Source: CAYFFO01 sp964342485 (GTDB taxonomy: Bacteria > Chloroflexota > Dehalococcoidia > Lucifugimonadales > CAJWER01). Taken from it: a stretch of 58,703 nucleotides of DNA. Below are positions 15,787 through 25,444 of the stretch, in pieces (within the stretch, counting starts at the first letter, position 1; every line of letters starts with the position of its first letter). The DNA is taken from contig CAYFFO010000009.1 in NCBI GenBank assembly GCA_964342485.1, positions 1-58,703 on the forward strand. Direction: 5' to 3'. Position numbers and translations under genes: made by a program. The notes under the pieces are model-generated. The model searched no databases. It saw only the letters and a list, made by a program, of their open reading frames with translations, and was not told the origin of the DNA.

Positions 15787-17172
15787 TTAATTATTAATCC
15801 TTGTGCTAGTAAGTGCATATTTTATCGCTTCATTTAATGTAGATATACCCTTACCATACTGTGATTTGTCAATTTGCTTGATGTGGGTTCCATTATTTGG
15901 AACTAAAGATTGGTACAATCCCAAACGATTTGCTTCATAAATACGCCTGTCTAATTGAGGTATCCTACGAATATCTCCTGTTAAAGCAATTTCTCCTATG
16001 GCCATGAGTTGTGAAGAAAGGGATATATCTTTAATACTTGAAGCTATAGCAATTGCTATACCTAGATCGGCGGCTGGTTCAGTTAGTTTAAAGCCTCCAG
16101 TAACGCTGACAACAATATCCTGGTTTGAAATAGGAATGTTTGTTCTTCGACTTATCACAGCACAAATTTGAAGAAGTCTGTTGTTATCTATACCTGTAGA
16201 TACTCGTCTAGGTATCGGTAAAACTGAAGGATTGGTTAGAGCTTGTACTTCCAGTAATAGTGGTCTCGTTCCTTCTATTGTTGATATTACTATGCTACCC
16301 ACATTACTTTCTCCACGTTCAGAGATAAGAACACTTGAGGGATCGGAAATATCAGTAAGACCTTCGTTCGTCATATCGAAGACTCCGATCTCGTTTGTAG
16401 AGCCAAATCGATTTTTAATAGATCTTAGTAATCTCCATGAGTTAATTGGATCGCCTTCAATATGCAATACCACGTCAACCATATGTTCTAAAATTCTTGG
16501 CCCGGCTATACTCCCGTCTTTTGTTACATGTCCAGAAATTATAACTGGCACATCTTTGGTTTTAGCCCACTCAAGTAAAATTCGTGTGCATTCTCGGATT
16601 TGATTGACGCTACCGGCTGTAGAGTTGTCTTCATTAGATAGTAGTGTTTGAATGGAATCAACTATGACTAAGTTTGGTGTAATATCGTCTATTTTGTCAA
16701 TCACTTCATCCAAATAAGTTGATTGGTAGACAAATAATCCTTTACCAGATAATCGTAATCGATTGGACCGTAGCTTCAATTGTGCAACTGATTCTTCACC
16801 AGTGATATAGATCGTGGGTGAAGACATTTCAGACACGTGGTTAGCTATTTGTAATAGGAGGGTAGACTTACCTATACCAGGATCACCAGCTAGTAAAATC
16901 ATAGAACCTGGGACAGCACCACCACCAAGAACCCTGTCGACTTCCTCTGATCCAGTGTAAATGCGCTTTGTTTCATCAGATAGGGCTTTTTCAAGTTCTA
17001 CGGGAGGTGAAGAAGATCCAGTCCAGTGGCGGCCATATTTGTTAGAAGCCCCTTGCTTTTCTTCAACGATAGTATTCCATTCGTTACATGAAGGACATCT
17101 TCCTTCCCATTTTGCAGTTTCATTACCGCAATCCTTACAGTAAAAGTTTGTTTTAGACTTTGCTTTGGGCAT
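15787..17172 (-). CDS. radA: DNA repair protein RadA
   Basis: The 461-residue protein has the complete RadA layout: an N-terminal C4 zinc finger (Cys 12, 15, 26, 29), a RecA-like core with Walker A GDPGIGKST (96-104), Walker B (LVIVDSIQTLL), the RadA-specific KNRFG motif (253-257), and a C-terminal Lon-protease-like domain with GGFKLTEPAADLGIA. RadA is a branch-migration helicase that processes recombination intermediates. It lies downstream of clpC on the same strand, a neighbourhood also known in Firmicutes. No clear ribosome site precedes the ATG. Confidence 0.96.
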   Translation of the reverse strand: MPKAKSKTNFYCKDCGNETAKWEGRCPSCNEWNTIVEEKQGASNKYGRHWTGSSSPPVELEKALSDETKRIYTGSEEVDRVLGGGAVPGSMILLAGDPGIGKSTLLLQIANHVSEMSSPTIYITGEESVAQLKLRSNRLRLSGKGLFVYQSTYLDEVIDKIDDITPNLVIVDSIQTLLSNEDNSTAGSVNQIRECTRILLEWAKTKDVPVIISGHVTKDGSIAGPRILEHMVDVVLHIEGDPINSWRLLRSIKNRFGSTNEIGVFDMTNEGLTDISDPSSVLISERGESNVGSIVISTIEGTRPLLLEVQALTNPSVLPIPRRVSTGIDNNRLLQICAVISRRTNIPISNQDIVVSVTGGFKLTEPAADLGIAIAIASSIKDISLSSQLMAIGEIALTGDIRRIPQLDRRIYEANRLGLYQSLVPNNGTHIKQIDKSQYGKGISTLNEAIKYALTSTRINN

Positions 17173-17334
17173 TATTGATAGTAGTTTGGAAGAATCCGTA
17201 TGCGATTTACATGTAGTAACGAAATAATTAAACGATCTTATAGCTTAAGATTAATATTTTTGCAAAATCTCTATTTACAGATAAGTAATCTGTACACAGG
17301 TGCTTCGATTATATACTCTGTATTTTATCGAACT

Positions 17335-19815
17335 TTAAGCGGAACTTACGGTGACTGGAGATTGCGACTCAATTGTAATTTCGTCGTCATCGTTTATATC
17401 AACAAAAGCTGTGTCACCTGGATTGAGAGTTCCACCTAAAATAGCATCAGATAATTTGTCTTCAATCGTGTCTTGAATAAGTCTTCGAACTGGTCTTGCC
17501 CCAAACAGTGGATCATATCCATTTGTAGTTAACCAATCTTTAGCCGAATCCGAGATTTCAAAATTGATTCCTTTTTCAATCAATTCACCTGAGACTTCTT
17601 GAAGTCGCAGATCAACGATTTGGTTCATATGTTCTTTGCTAAGAGCATGAAATACGACTGTTCCATCAATCCTATTGAGGAATTCTGGTTTAAAAAACCG
17701 CTTAATTTCTTCAAGCACATTGCTTTTCATGCGTTCATAATCAGCTGCTTTATCATTGTCAGTACTTTTAGTAAAGCCTAGAGTCCTGTCCTGACGAATT
17801 AAATCAGAACCAATATTGCTAGTCATGACTACTATTGCGTTTCTGAAATCGACTTTTCTACCCTTGGCATCAGTGAGATGCCCATCGTCAAATATTTGAA
17901 GCAGTATATTGAAAACTTCCTGATGTGCCTTTTCTATTTCATCTAGAAGGATAACGCAATAAGATTTTCGTCTAACTGCTTCAGTTAACTGACCGCCTTC
18001 GTCGTATCCAATATACCCGGGAGGCGCTCCCATTAGTCGAGCAACCGAATGGCGTTCCATAAATTCTGACATGTCTATCCTAACTACGGCATCTTCGCTT
18101 CCAAACATGAATTCCGCTAGTTTCTGTACAAGATAAGTTTTACCAACACCAGTAGGACCAGAAAAAATGAAGGTGCCAACTGGACGTTTAACGTTTTTTA
18201 GTCCAGCTCTAGCACGCCTTACAGCTTTGGACACTAGTGATATAGCTTCATCTTGGCCCACAACACCTTCGTGAAGAACTTCCTCCATCTTAATAAGTCT
18301 TTCTGTTTCTGTTTCGGTTAATCTAGTAACCGGTATCCCTGTCCACATAGCTACTACTTCTGCAATATGTTCAGGGGTTACTACCGCATTCGATTTATCA
18401 AGGTCATCTTTCCATTCTTTTTCGAGTTCTAGCAGTTTTTCAGATAGCTTAGATTCACGATCTCGTAACTCAGCTGCTTCCTCGTATTGACGACTCGAAA
18501 TTGCTTCGTCTTTTTCTTGTCTTAGGTTTTCTAGCTTTTGTGAAGTTTCGTTCACTGATTTAGGAGCTGTGCTGAAACCTATGCGTACTTTGGAAGATGC
18601 CTCATCAATTAAATCTATCGCTTTGTCAGGTAAGAACCTGTCGGGGATATACCTTGTAGCTAGTGCAGCAGCTGCCTGGATCGCTTCATCGGTAATTTCT
18701 AGTTCATGATGTTCTTCATATCGTTTCTTTATACCACGTAATATTTCGGTGGTTTCTTCAGTTGATGGCTCTTTGACATTAACTGGTTGAAACCTCCTTT
18801 CAAGAGCAGGGTCTCTTTCAATATATTTTCGGTAATCATCAAGCGTGGTTGCACCGATACACTGCAATTCCCCTCTTGCGAGAGATGGTTTCAGTATGTT
18901 CGCTGCATCAACTGCTCCTTCAGCAGCTCCTGCTCCAACCATGGTATGTATTTCATCAATGAATAGCACGCAATCACGGCTAGCACGAATCTCGTCTACA
19001 ACCTTTTTGAGTCGTTCTTCAAACTCTCCTCTATATTTGGTTCCTGCTACTAAGGCTCCCATATCCAATGTAACTAATCTTTTTCCTTGAAGGGTGGTGG
19101 GGATATCACCTCTAGATATTTTTTGAGCAAGCCCTTCTACAATAGCTGTTTTACCAACTCCAGGTTCACCAATAAGGATAGGATTGTTTTTGGTACGACG
19201 GCTGAGAATTTGTGTAACTCTTTGGATTTCTTCCGACCTTCCAACTGTCGGATCTAGTTTGCCTTGTCTGGCTGCAGTAGTAAGATCAATGCCAAGTTGA
19301 TCCAAAGTAGGAGTATTGGTTTGTGACCTACCACCTGGGGTCGATTGTGTTTGAGATTGATTTTCATTTTGAGTAAGTAATCTTTCGGTCTCAGATCTCA
19401 CTTTATCAAGTGTGATTTGCAGGCTGTTTAATACTCCAGCGGCTACTCCGTCACCTTCTCTTAGCAGTCCGATCAGCAGATGTTCGGTACCAATATAATG
19501 ATGGTTCATTCTTCGAGCTTCATCGACGGCCAATTCGACCACTTTTTTTGTTCTTGGTGTTAGTCCCTTTTCAGTTGTAGTCGGTTGATCACCGCGACCA
19601 ATGATAAATTCGACTGCAGAGGTAACTTTACTTAGTTCTATACCTAAATTTGTTAAAACTTTTGCAGCAATGCCTTCTGTTTCACGTGCTAGTCCAAGTA
19701 ATATATGTTCTGTACTAATATAGCTATGATTAAATCGTTGTGCTTCTTCATTTGCAAGTGAAAGGACACGGCGCGCTCTCTCAGAGAATTTTTCGAACCT
19801 GCTGCTGCTGGTCAT
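17335..19815 (-). CDS. clpC: ATP-dependent Clp protease ATP-binding subunit ClpC
   Basis: The 826-residue Hsp100 unfoldase has two N-terminal Clp-N repeats (EHILLGLARE, EHLLIGLLRE), AAA module 1 with Walker A GEPGVGKTA (about 215) and Walker B VLFIDEIHT, a UVR-type coiled segment (about 425-450: QYEEAAELRDRE), AAA module 2 with SGPTGVGKT (about 550) and VILLDEIEKAH, then the small C-terminal D2 domain. The UVR segment and short middle domain make it ClpC rather than ClpA or ClpB. It feeds unfolded proteins to ClpP. A TAGGAGAT site precedes the ATG. The Firmicute partners ctsR and mcsAB are absent here. Confidence 0.96.
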   Translation of the reverse strand: MTSSSRFEKFSERARRVLSLANEEAQRFNHSYISTEHILLGLARETEGIAAKVLTNLGIELSKVTSAVEFIIGRGDQPTTTEKGLTPRTKKVVELAVDEARRMNHHYIGTEHLLIGLLREGDGVAAGVLNSLQITLDKVRSETERLLTQNENQSQTQSTPGGRSQTNTPTLDQLGIDLTTAARQGKLDPTVGRSEEIQRVTQILSRRTKNNPILIGEPGVGKTAIVEGLAQKISRGDIPTTLQGKRLVTLDMGALVAGTKYRGEFEERLKKVVDEIRASRDCVLFIDEIHTMVGAGAAEGAVDAANILKPSLARGELQCIGATTLDDYRKYIERDPALERRFQPVNVKEPSTEETTEILRGIKKRYEEHHELEITDEAIQAAAALATRYIPDRFLPDKAIDLIDEASSKVRIGFSTAPKSVNETSQKLENLRQEKDEAISSRQYEEAAELRDRESKLSEKLLELEKEWKDDLDKSNAVVTPEHIAEVVAMWTGIPVTRLTETETERLIKMEEVLHEGVVGQDEAISLVSKAVRRARAGLKNVKRPVGTFIFSGPTGVGKTYLVQKLAEFMFGSEDAVVRIDMSEFMERHSVARLMGAPPGYIGYDEGGQLTEAVRRKSYCVILLDEIEKAHQEVFNILLQIFDDGHLTDAKGRKVDFRNAIVVMTSNIGSDLIRQDRTLGFTKSTDNDKAADYERMKSNVLEEIKRFFKPEFLNRIDGTVVFHALSKEHMNQIVDLRLQEVSGELIEKGINFEISDSAKDWLTTNGYDPLFGARPVRRLIQDTIEDKLSDAILGGTLNPGDTAFVDINDDDEITIESQSPVTVSSA

Positions 19816-19858
19816 AAACTATCTCCTATAGGTATAAGTTTTATCGGCTGTTTAGGCC

Positions 19859-21046
19859 TTAGTAGTTTTCCTCTATTGCCTGTATAAGACTCAGAGCCAG
19901 TCTTTTTCGATCTTGTTCAATTCTTAGTACTTTAAGTCTAACAGCGTCTCCCTCTTTCACTACATCTCCAGGATGTCGAATAGCACTGGAAGAGAGTTCT
20001 GTAATATGTACTAATCCCTCTATTGCGTTTTTAACTCGTGCAAAAGCTCCAAAATCAGTCAGTTTAGTGATCGTAGCGTCAACTACATCACCAATATGAA
20101 GGGTCTCATGTATTTGTTGCCACGGTTCGGGCGTCAATCTTTTTAACGTTAGACCAATCTTTTTTGTTTCCAAATCCAATGTTAGTATTTCAACTTCAAT
20201 CTCTTGCCCTACTGTCACAATCTCTTCTGGAGATTGTACAGGCGCCCATGATAGTTCCGAAACATGGATTAAACCATCGGCTCCTCCAATATCTACAAAA
20301 ACGCCAAAGTTGCTAATACCACTAACTTTACCTGTTCTTTTTTCTCCTACTGCAAGGTTTTCTATTATACTCAGCTTTTTTGAATCTCTCTCTTCCTTGA
20401 CAGCCAGTCGTTCAGATAAAATTGCTCGGTTCCGAGATCGATCTATTTCAAGAACTTTCAATTTCAATTTTGAACCGGTGTATTTTTTTTGAGTATTTCC
20501 CTGATCAGCGGTTTTAATGGCACTGTTAGATTCTCTGGGTTCGCCTTGCTCTTTAGGTGCAAGGGAACTCAATATATCTTCTAATTCGTTTCTTGAAATA
20601 CTAGCAATTTGGGATACAGGAACAAATCCTTGCACTGCTTCAACATCAACCATTGCTCCACCCCTGTTGAATCCAAGAATCTTGCCTTCAAGGGGAGTTC
20701 CTTTATCCAATGCTTTAGACAAAATGGCCCAGCCTGTTTCACCTGCTGCTTTGTCAATTGAAAAAAGTGGTGATCCTCCTGAATTACCGTCTCTTAAGAC
20801 ATAAACAAGAACGGGATCACCAATTTCATAGGATTCCAAATTTTCAGATTTAACCGTTGACATTTCATGAGTTGGGACGAGTCCTTCTGATTTATGACCA
20901 ACGTTTATCAAGATACCATCATGGTCTTTTCGCATAATTACCCCTTCAATAATCTGTCCTCTTTCAAGTGGTTTGAGTGACTCTACTGAATCTAGTAAAG
21001 CTCCCATGTCTTGAATCTGGTCAGTATCTTTGGGGTTATGGGTCAT
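19859..21046 (-). CDS. rpsA: S1 RNA-binding-domain protein (ribosomal protein S1 homologue)
   Basis: A 395-residue protein with four S1/OB-fold repeats: GQIIEGVIMRKDHDGILINV, GTPLEGKILGFNRGGAMVDV, GEKRTGKVSGISNFGVFVDIGGADGLIH and GDVVDATITKLTDFGAFARV. Four repeats match the S1 form of many Gram-positive and Chloroflexota species. It binds mRNA on the 30S subunit to aid initiation. The ATG at 21046 is preceded by GAAGGC; the frame extends 16 codons further to 21094, but those residues (an AT-rich hydrophobic leader) have no ribosome site. Its neighbours are clpC (downstream) and the 5S gene (upstream), both on the same strand. Confidence 0.85.
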   Translation of the reverse strand: MTHNPKDTDQIQDMGALLDSVESLKPLERGQIIEGVIMRKDHDGILINVGHKSEGLVPTHEMSTVKSENLESYEIGDPVLVYVLRDGNSGGSPLFSIDKAAGETGWAILSKALDKGTPLEGKILGFNRGGAMVDVEAVQGFVPVSQIASISRNELEDILSSLAPKEQGEPRESNSAIKTADQGNTQKKYTGSKLKLKVLEIDRSRNRAILSERLAVKEERDSKKLSIIENLAVGEKRTGKVSGISNFGVFVDIGGADGLIHVSELSWAPVQSPEEIVTVGQEIEVEILTLDLETKKIGLTLKRLTPEPWQQIHETLHIGDVVDATITKLTDFGAFARVKNAIEGLVHITELSSSAIRHPGDVVKEGDAVRLKVLRIEQDRKRLALSLIQAIEENY

Positions 21047-21200
21047 GTTTTTGCCTTCAATAAATATATAAAATGCCAATCGATTTAATATCAAACAGGC
21101 GTGATGTTATTTTACCATATTGAATCGACTTATATCTAAACAATATATCGTTGTGTACAAGTCTCTTGGAAATTTAATTGATATCTTTAAAATAAAAATG

Positions 21201-21320
21201 CCCCCTGGCAGTGACCTATTTTCCCACACCCTTGCAAGTGCAGTATCGTGAGCGCTAAAACGTTTCACTTCCGTGTTCGGGATGGGAACGGGTGGGTCCG
21301 TCTCGCTAAAACCACCAGAG
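21201..21320 (-). rRNA. rrf: 5S ribosomal RNA, free-standing
   Basis: Read on the minus strand, the sequence runs from CTCTGGTGGTTTTAGCGAG through the conserved CCCATCCCGAACACGGAAGTG core to AAAATAGGTCACTGCCAGGG. The terminal stem CTGGTGG/CTGCCAG pairs over 7 positions including two G-U. The length of about 120 nt is normal; ends are placed to within a few bases. No 23S or 16S sequence is present in the window; the flanking genes are an S1-domain protein and a Gfo/Idh oxidoreductase, so this copy is separate from any rRNA operon. Confidence 0.94.
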
Positions 21321-21381
21321 AGCCTTGATATCACTATTCTTTGATGAACACACTGGTTGTGAACTACATCAATTGATATAG

Positions 21382-21411
21382 ATTATACAAAATATCCCAC
21401 TTAGGAGTCAA
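21382..21411 (-). promoter_or_regulatory. Near-consensus sigma70 promoter for the 5S gene
   Basis: On the minus strand, TTGACT (21406-21411) and TATAAT (21382-21387) are separated by 18 bp. The predicted start lies about 55 nt before the mature 5S end. The promoter sits just past the stop codon of the 21422-22516 gene, giving the 5S gene independent transcription. Confidence 0.75.
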
Positions 21412-21421
21412 TTAATCAATC

Positions 21422-22516
21422 TCAGATAATTTTAAGACTTCGATCTGGAATTGGTATATCAACTTTCACACCGTTGTTAAGATAACTTTCTCTAATGGCA
21501 ATAGCAATTTCAAGTGATTCTCTACCAAATTCGCCAGGACAGAGATTCGGAAAATCACCATCAAGGGTTTTAGCAACACCTTCAAGTGCATCTACAACTG
21601 AACTTCTAGGTATCCATGGATTAGGAAATATATTTTGGATGTCGTAGCTTATACTACTATTTTGGTCTGGAGCAGAGTTTTTCCAGAGCTCAAATGTAGC
21701 ATGATGATTACGGGACACAACCCTACCTTTTTCACATAAAAATTCTATAGACCAAGAATTCTCCGGTACATTAGAATTCAGCATACATATAACCCCATTT
21801 TGATATTTTATATAACCAGATCCGGAAAGGTCTCTATTACTTAATGCTTTATTTGTATCGTCGATATCACCAAATGCCCAGATTGCAGGTGAGTCAATAA
21901 ATGATCTAGCTAACGACAAACTGTGGCTTCCAATGTTAGAAAGGGATAACGGAGTATTGCAAACTATGGATCTTAAAGATCCAAGTTCACCACTTTTTAT
22001 CAAATCGCGGGCATATTTATAGGGAGCATACCAGTTTAAATGGCACGCTATCACTAACAGAGTTTCGGATCGATTACATACATCAATGATTTCATCTGCT
22101 TCTTCTAGTGATCTACAAAGAGGTTTTGTGGCAAAAATAGCTTTGACTCCTAGTTCTGCCAAAATTTTGATCGCAGCTGGTCGTTGAGCAGGTCTGGTTG
22201 TGACACTAACTATATCAGGACGAGCATGTTTCATCATTTCTTCGATGTCAGAATACAGTCCATTTATTCCCCAACGTTCACCGAAATCCTGTAGTCTTTT
22301 TGCATCTAAATCTACCCCTGCCACGAGTTCTACACCAGAAGCTTCGATCATCGCGGGGGCGTGAGCCCATGGCCACGGGTAATGTGGCAACCCTATATGT
22401 TCGTCATCGATAGTGCTCCCCATACGCCCGCATCCTACTACTGCTCCTCTATACCGGTGTTTAGGCCGAGATTCCTTTATGACCTCATATGCATTAATTT
22501 TGGAAAATTTAGACAA
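21422..22516 (-). CDS. Gfo/Idh/MocA-family oxidoreductase
   Basis: The 364-residue NAD(P)-dependent dehydrogenase has an N-terminal Rossmann fold (RGAVVGCGRMGSTID), the DIVSVTTRPAQRP segment and the dinucleotide-site AIFATKPLCRSLEEADEI, in which the EKP lysine motif appears as TKP. Family enzymes oxidise or isomerise sugars and cyclitols. The TTG start lies 11 bp past the PhyH stop with AGGA upstream, so the two genes are probably one operon. The pairing suggests stepwise oxidation of a shared substrate, whose identity is unknown. Confidence 0.88.
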   Translation of the reverse strand: MSKFSKINAYEVIKESRPKHRYRGAVVGCGRMGSTIDDEHIGLPHYPWPWAHAPAMIEASGVELVAGVDLDAKRLQDFGERWGINGLYSDIEEMMKHARPDIVSVTTRPAQRPAAIKILAELGVKAIFATKPLCRSLEEADEIIDVCNRSETLLVIACHLNWYAPYKYARDLIKSGELGSLRSIVCNTPLSLSNIGSHSLSLARSFIDSPAIWAFGDIDDTNKALSNRDLSGSGYIKYQNGVICMLNSNVPENSWSIEFLCEKGRVVSRNHHATFELWKNSAPDQNSSISYDIQNIFPNPWIPRSSVVDALEGVAKTLDGDFPNLCPGEFGRESLEIAIAIRESYLNNGVKVDIPIPDRSLKII

Positions 22517-22527
22517 ATTCTTGATTC

Positions 22528-23328
22528 CTAATCATAGTTACTTGAAGTATGGTCACCTAATATACGTCTTTGTCTAGGATTACAAATTGCAAGGATATCT
22601 GGATCGAATTGGAATTTATTTAGATAAGGTGGGAATTTTTGTGTGATCATTCTATTGGCATAGTGCACCTGCAATAAGTATCTGATTTCGTTACTTTGAT
22701 TAGATGTTCCTCTATGCCAAACTTCGGATCTAAATATAACGGCATCCCCTGCTTTGCAGATCACACTTTGTCCACCTTTGCCATGCCACTCTGTATCTCC
22801 ATTGGGACGTCTTCCAGATAAATGACTTCCGGGAATAAATTTCGTAGGCCCGAGTTCTTCGTACATATCATTAAGATAGTAATGCGCAGTTGATATGAAT
22901 ATCGGAGTTTCGACTCTAGGATCAGCCAGTACATCTTCAGGTAATTCAATTGGAAGCCAGTCACAATGATATTGTTGATCGGGTCTACCTGGTCCAGTAA
23001 CCCAAGCTGTCATTCCTATAATATGACAGTCTTCTCCATGTATTGCTTCCGCAAGGTCAATTACATCGGGCCGGTCAAGGAATTTTAGAAAAACAGGATT
23101 TCTATTGAATACGTTGTTGATATGTTTATTCAGAAACCCACCGTTATCAACTGTGGTGTGTCTGTTGAAACTAGCTTCAATAGGTGTTAGGTCATCCATT
23201 ATAGATTTGAGTTCAGATATTTCGTCTTGAGACAAGGCATCTGGAAAATATGCGTATCCATCATCTTTCATCGCCTTTATTCTATTTGCGAGATCTGGCT
23301 GTGGTTTTAATTCCAAATTATCGGCCAT
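22528..23328 (-). CDS. Phytanoyl-CoA dioxygenase (PhyH)-family Fe/2-oxoglutarate oxygenase
   Basis: A 266-residue PhyH-type protein. It shows the HxD iron-ligand motif in QYHCDWLPIE and the distal His in EVWHRGTSNQ, with a downstream arginine (NEIRYLLQ) that could bind 2-oxoglutarate. PhyH enzymes hydroxylate diverse small molecules. The ATG at 23328 is chosen for its GAGGTG site 4 nt upstream; the frame could extend to 23379 without such a site. It is the first gene of a pair with the Gfo/Idh enzyme. The substrate is unknown. Confidence 0.88.
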   Translation of the reverse strand: MADNLELKPQPDLANRIKAMKDDGYAYFPDALSQDEISELKSIMDDLTPIEASFNRHTTVDNGGFLNKHINNVFNRNPVFLKFLDRPDVIDLAEAIHGEDCHIIGMTAWVTGPGRPDQQYHCDWLPIELPEDVLADPRVETPIFISTAHYYLNDMYEELGPTKFIPGSHLSGRRPNGDTEWHGKGGQSVICKAGDAVIFRSEVWHRGTSNQSNEIRYLLQVHYANRMITQKFPPYLNKFQFDPDILAICNPRQRRILGDHTSSNYD

Positions 23329-23579
23329 ATTACACCTCGGCGAATATTTAAACTTATTGGAGTGGATACTAGCCATCAAACTATATAGGTGTCAAGTCAA
23401 AATGGACTGAATTCGAGTAAATAGGGTATGTACCAAATAATGATCTGCAGGATTAACTCGACGACTACAAGCCTAATTGGTATCATCGGATCGCAGATAG
23501 CTTTTACAATTATAAATATTGATGGATCTAAATATCTCTTAGAGAAAATATACAGTATTCTTGGTGGGTTTTAAGAATC

Positions 23580-24950
23580 ATGTCAAATAGAGAACATAGA
23601 GTTTTATCATTATGTGGTTTTTTGGGATATGGATTCCCAAAAAGTTCTTTGGATGTGGGTCTGTCTCATTTGCCCGATGTAGTGGGAGTTGATAACGGTT
23701 CTACAGATCCTGGTCCATATTATCTTGGTAGCGGTAAATCCCTTATCAAGCCAGCACAATTGAAACGCGATCTAAGTATCGCGTTAAATGGGTCTCGGCA
23801 ATTACAATTGCCTTTTGTAGTGGGGTCAGCTGGCACAGCAGGAGGAGAACCACATGTTGCTTCAGTATTAAAAATTCTAAAAACAATTTCTAGAGAGCAA
23901 CGCCATACATACCGTCTTGCAATTATAAGGTCTGATTTAGATAAAGAGTTTTTAAAAACCTTCCTGAAATCTGGGAAAATTCGCCCCATGGGCCAAATCC
24001 CTGAACTTACAGAACGCGAATTGGATTTGTCGAAGAGGGTAGTAGGTCAAATGGGAGTGGCACCATTTATTGAAGCATTTGAAGGAGGGGCGGATGTAAT
24101 CATAGCTGGAAGATCTTGTGATACAGCTATATTCGCTTCAATGGCAATTATGAAAGGATTTGATCCAGGTCTTGCTTATCATATGGCAAAAATTATTGAA
24201 TGTGGAGCACAGTGTGCTATTCCTACCGGCACCAATGATTCAATAATTGCAAAATTAAGAGATGATCATTTCGAATTAGAGGCAGTAAATCATAATCGGC
24301 GTTTAACACCTACATCAGTTGCGGCTCATATGTTATATGAACAACCAGAACCTCACCGTTTTTACGAACCGGAAGGGGTTGTTGATTTAAGTGATGTGCG
24401 TATGGAACAAATTGATGATAGGAAAGTTATGGTATATGGAAGTAAATTCCATGCAGCTGAACAACCAACCATTAAAATTGAGGGTGCCAAGTTTGTCGGG
24501 TACCGATCAATATCAATAGCTGGGATTGTTGACCCAATATTGATATCTAATCTTGAAGATATCCAGAATGATGTTGCTGGGACGGTGGATAACATGCTCT
24601 TAAACTCAGTAGGAACTTATTCTTTACGTTTTATTAATTACGGTAAAAATGGTGTGTCAATGGCACCGTTATCTCAAGATAAGGTAAATCCAAGAGAATT
24701 AGGTGTTGTAATTGAAGTAATAGCTGACGACCAGGAGACATCTGACGCAGTTTTGGCTCTTACTAGGAGCACTTTTTTACACAGCGGCTTTAAGGGTAGA
24801 AAAGCTACCGGAGGGAATTTAGCTTTTCCATTTTCCCCATCAGATTTTACTGGAGGACCCGTATATGAATTCAATGTTTATCATCTAATGGAAGTGGATG
24901 ATACTAAAAGTCTTTTCACGGTAGAATTCGAAGATATCAATTATAAATAA
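23580..24950 (+). CDS. AtuA-like acyclic-terpene-utilisation family protein (DUF1446)
   Basis: The 456-residue protein has the DUF1446 features VLSLCGFLGYGFPK, VGVDNGSTDPGPYYLG, FVVGSAGTAGGEPH and ADVIIAGRSCDTAIFA. AtuA is needed for citronellol/geraniol catabolism in Pseudomonas, but its reaction is not established and most homologues lie in other pathways. The gene is followed 25 bp later by a DUF4387 gene, a common partner that resembles the C-terminal part of longer AtuA proteins, so the two probably form one enzyme. It is divergent from the PhyH-Gfo/Idh pair. Confidence 0.88.
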   Translation: MSNREHRVLSLCGFLGYGFPKSSLDVGLSHLPDVVGVDNGSTDPGPYYLGSGKSLIKPAQLKRDLSIALNGSRQLQLPFVVGSAGTAGGEPHVASVLKILKTISREQRHTYRLAIIRSDLDKEFLKTFLKSGKIRPMGQIPELTERELDLSKRVVGQMGVAPFIEAFEGGADVIIAGRSCDTAIFASMAIMKGFDPGLAYHMAKIIECGAQCAIPTGTNDSIIAKLRDDHFELEAVNHNRRLTPTSVAAHMLYEQPEPHRFYEPEGVVDLSDVRMEQIDDRKVMVYGSKFHAAEQPTIKIEGAKFVGYRSISIAGIVDPILISNLEDIQNDVAGTVDNMLLNSVGTYSLRFINYGKNGVSMAPLSQDKVNPRELGVVIEVIADDQETSDAVLALTRSTFLHSGFKGRKATGGNLAFPFSPSDFTGGPVYEFNVYHLMEVDDTKSLFTVEFEDINYK

Positions 24951-24975
24951 TTAGCTATAAAATGGGTTTAGCACA

Positions 24976-25287
24976 TTGAAAACTTTATACGATTTAGCTC
25001 AGGTGATACGCTCAAAAAATGCGGGCCCTTTGTACATCACTATAGACATATTATTTGATCAAAACCAGGCTTTTGATAGAGTAGTTTCTAGTGAAATCCT
25101 GACACCTGATTTAGTTTCCCGTTTGTATGGTGTTGAAATTGCCGATGTTGAAATATTCATTTTTGAGCCAGCTAAAGCAATTAAGATCACTTTTCCTAGA
25201 ATTGGGGCTACTTCTGGAGCAATAGGAGATAAAGATGTTTATGGAGCCCAACAACATGGGCCTATTAGTGCGGTATGTGTACAGTGA
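24976..25287 (+). CDS. DUF4387 protein, AtuA partner
   Basis: The 103-residue protein starts LYDLAQVIRSKNAGPLYIT and carries IEIADVEIF-like and KITFPRIGATSGAIGDKDVY segments typical of DUF4387. This domain is found either fused to DUF1446 or encoded immediately after it, as here. The start is TTG. The function is unknown beyond the inferred complex with the upstream protein. Confidence 0.88.
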   Translation: MKTLYDLAQVIRSKNAGPLYITIDILFDQNQAFDRVVSSEILTPDLVSRLYGVEIADVEIFIFEPAKAIKITFPRIGATSGAIGDKDVYGAQQHGPISAVCVQ

Positions 25288-25444
25288 GTCATGGTAAAAA
25301 AATTGATATTGAATCAAATCACAAAAGATTTTAATAACGATCATTAATGTAGTGTTTTTTGAAATATATTTTGAGATAAGTCTATTGGTTTTGAAACAAT
25401 ATTTTGATTAATAAACTTGAAAATAATCAAACCTAGGTGGAAAA

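Noticed and set aside
21107..21334. 75-residue minus-strand frame over the 5S gene
   Set aside because: It is the translated 5S rRNA sequence; the conserved 5S core and terminal stem explain it.
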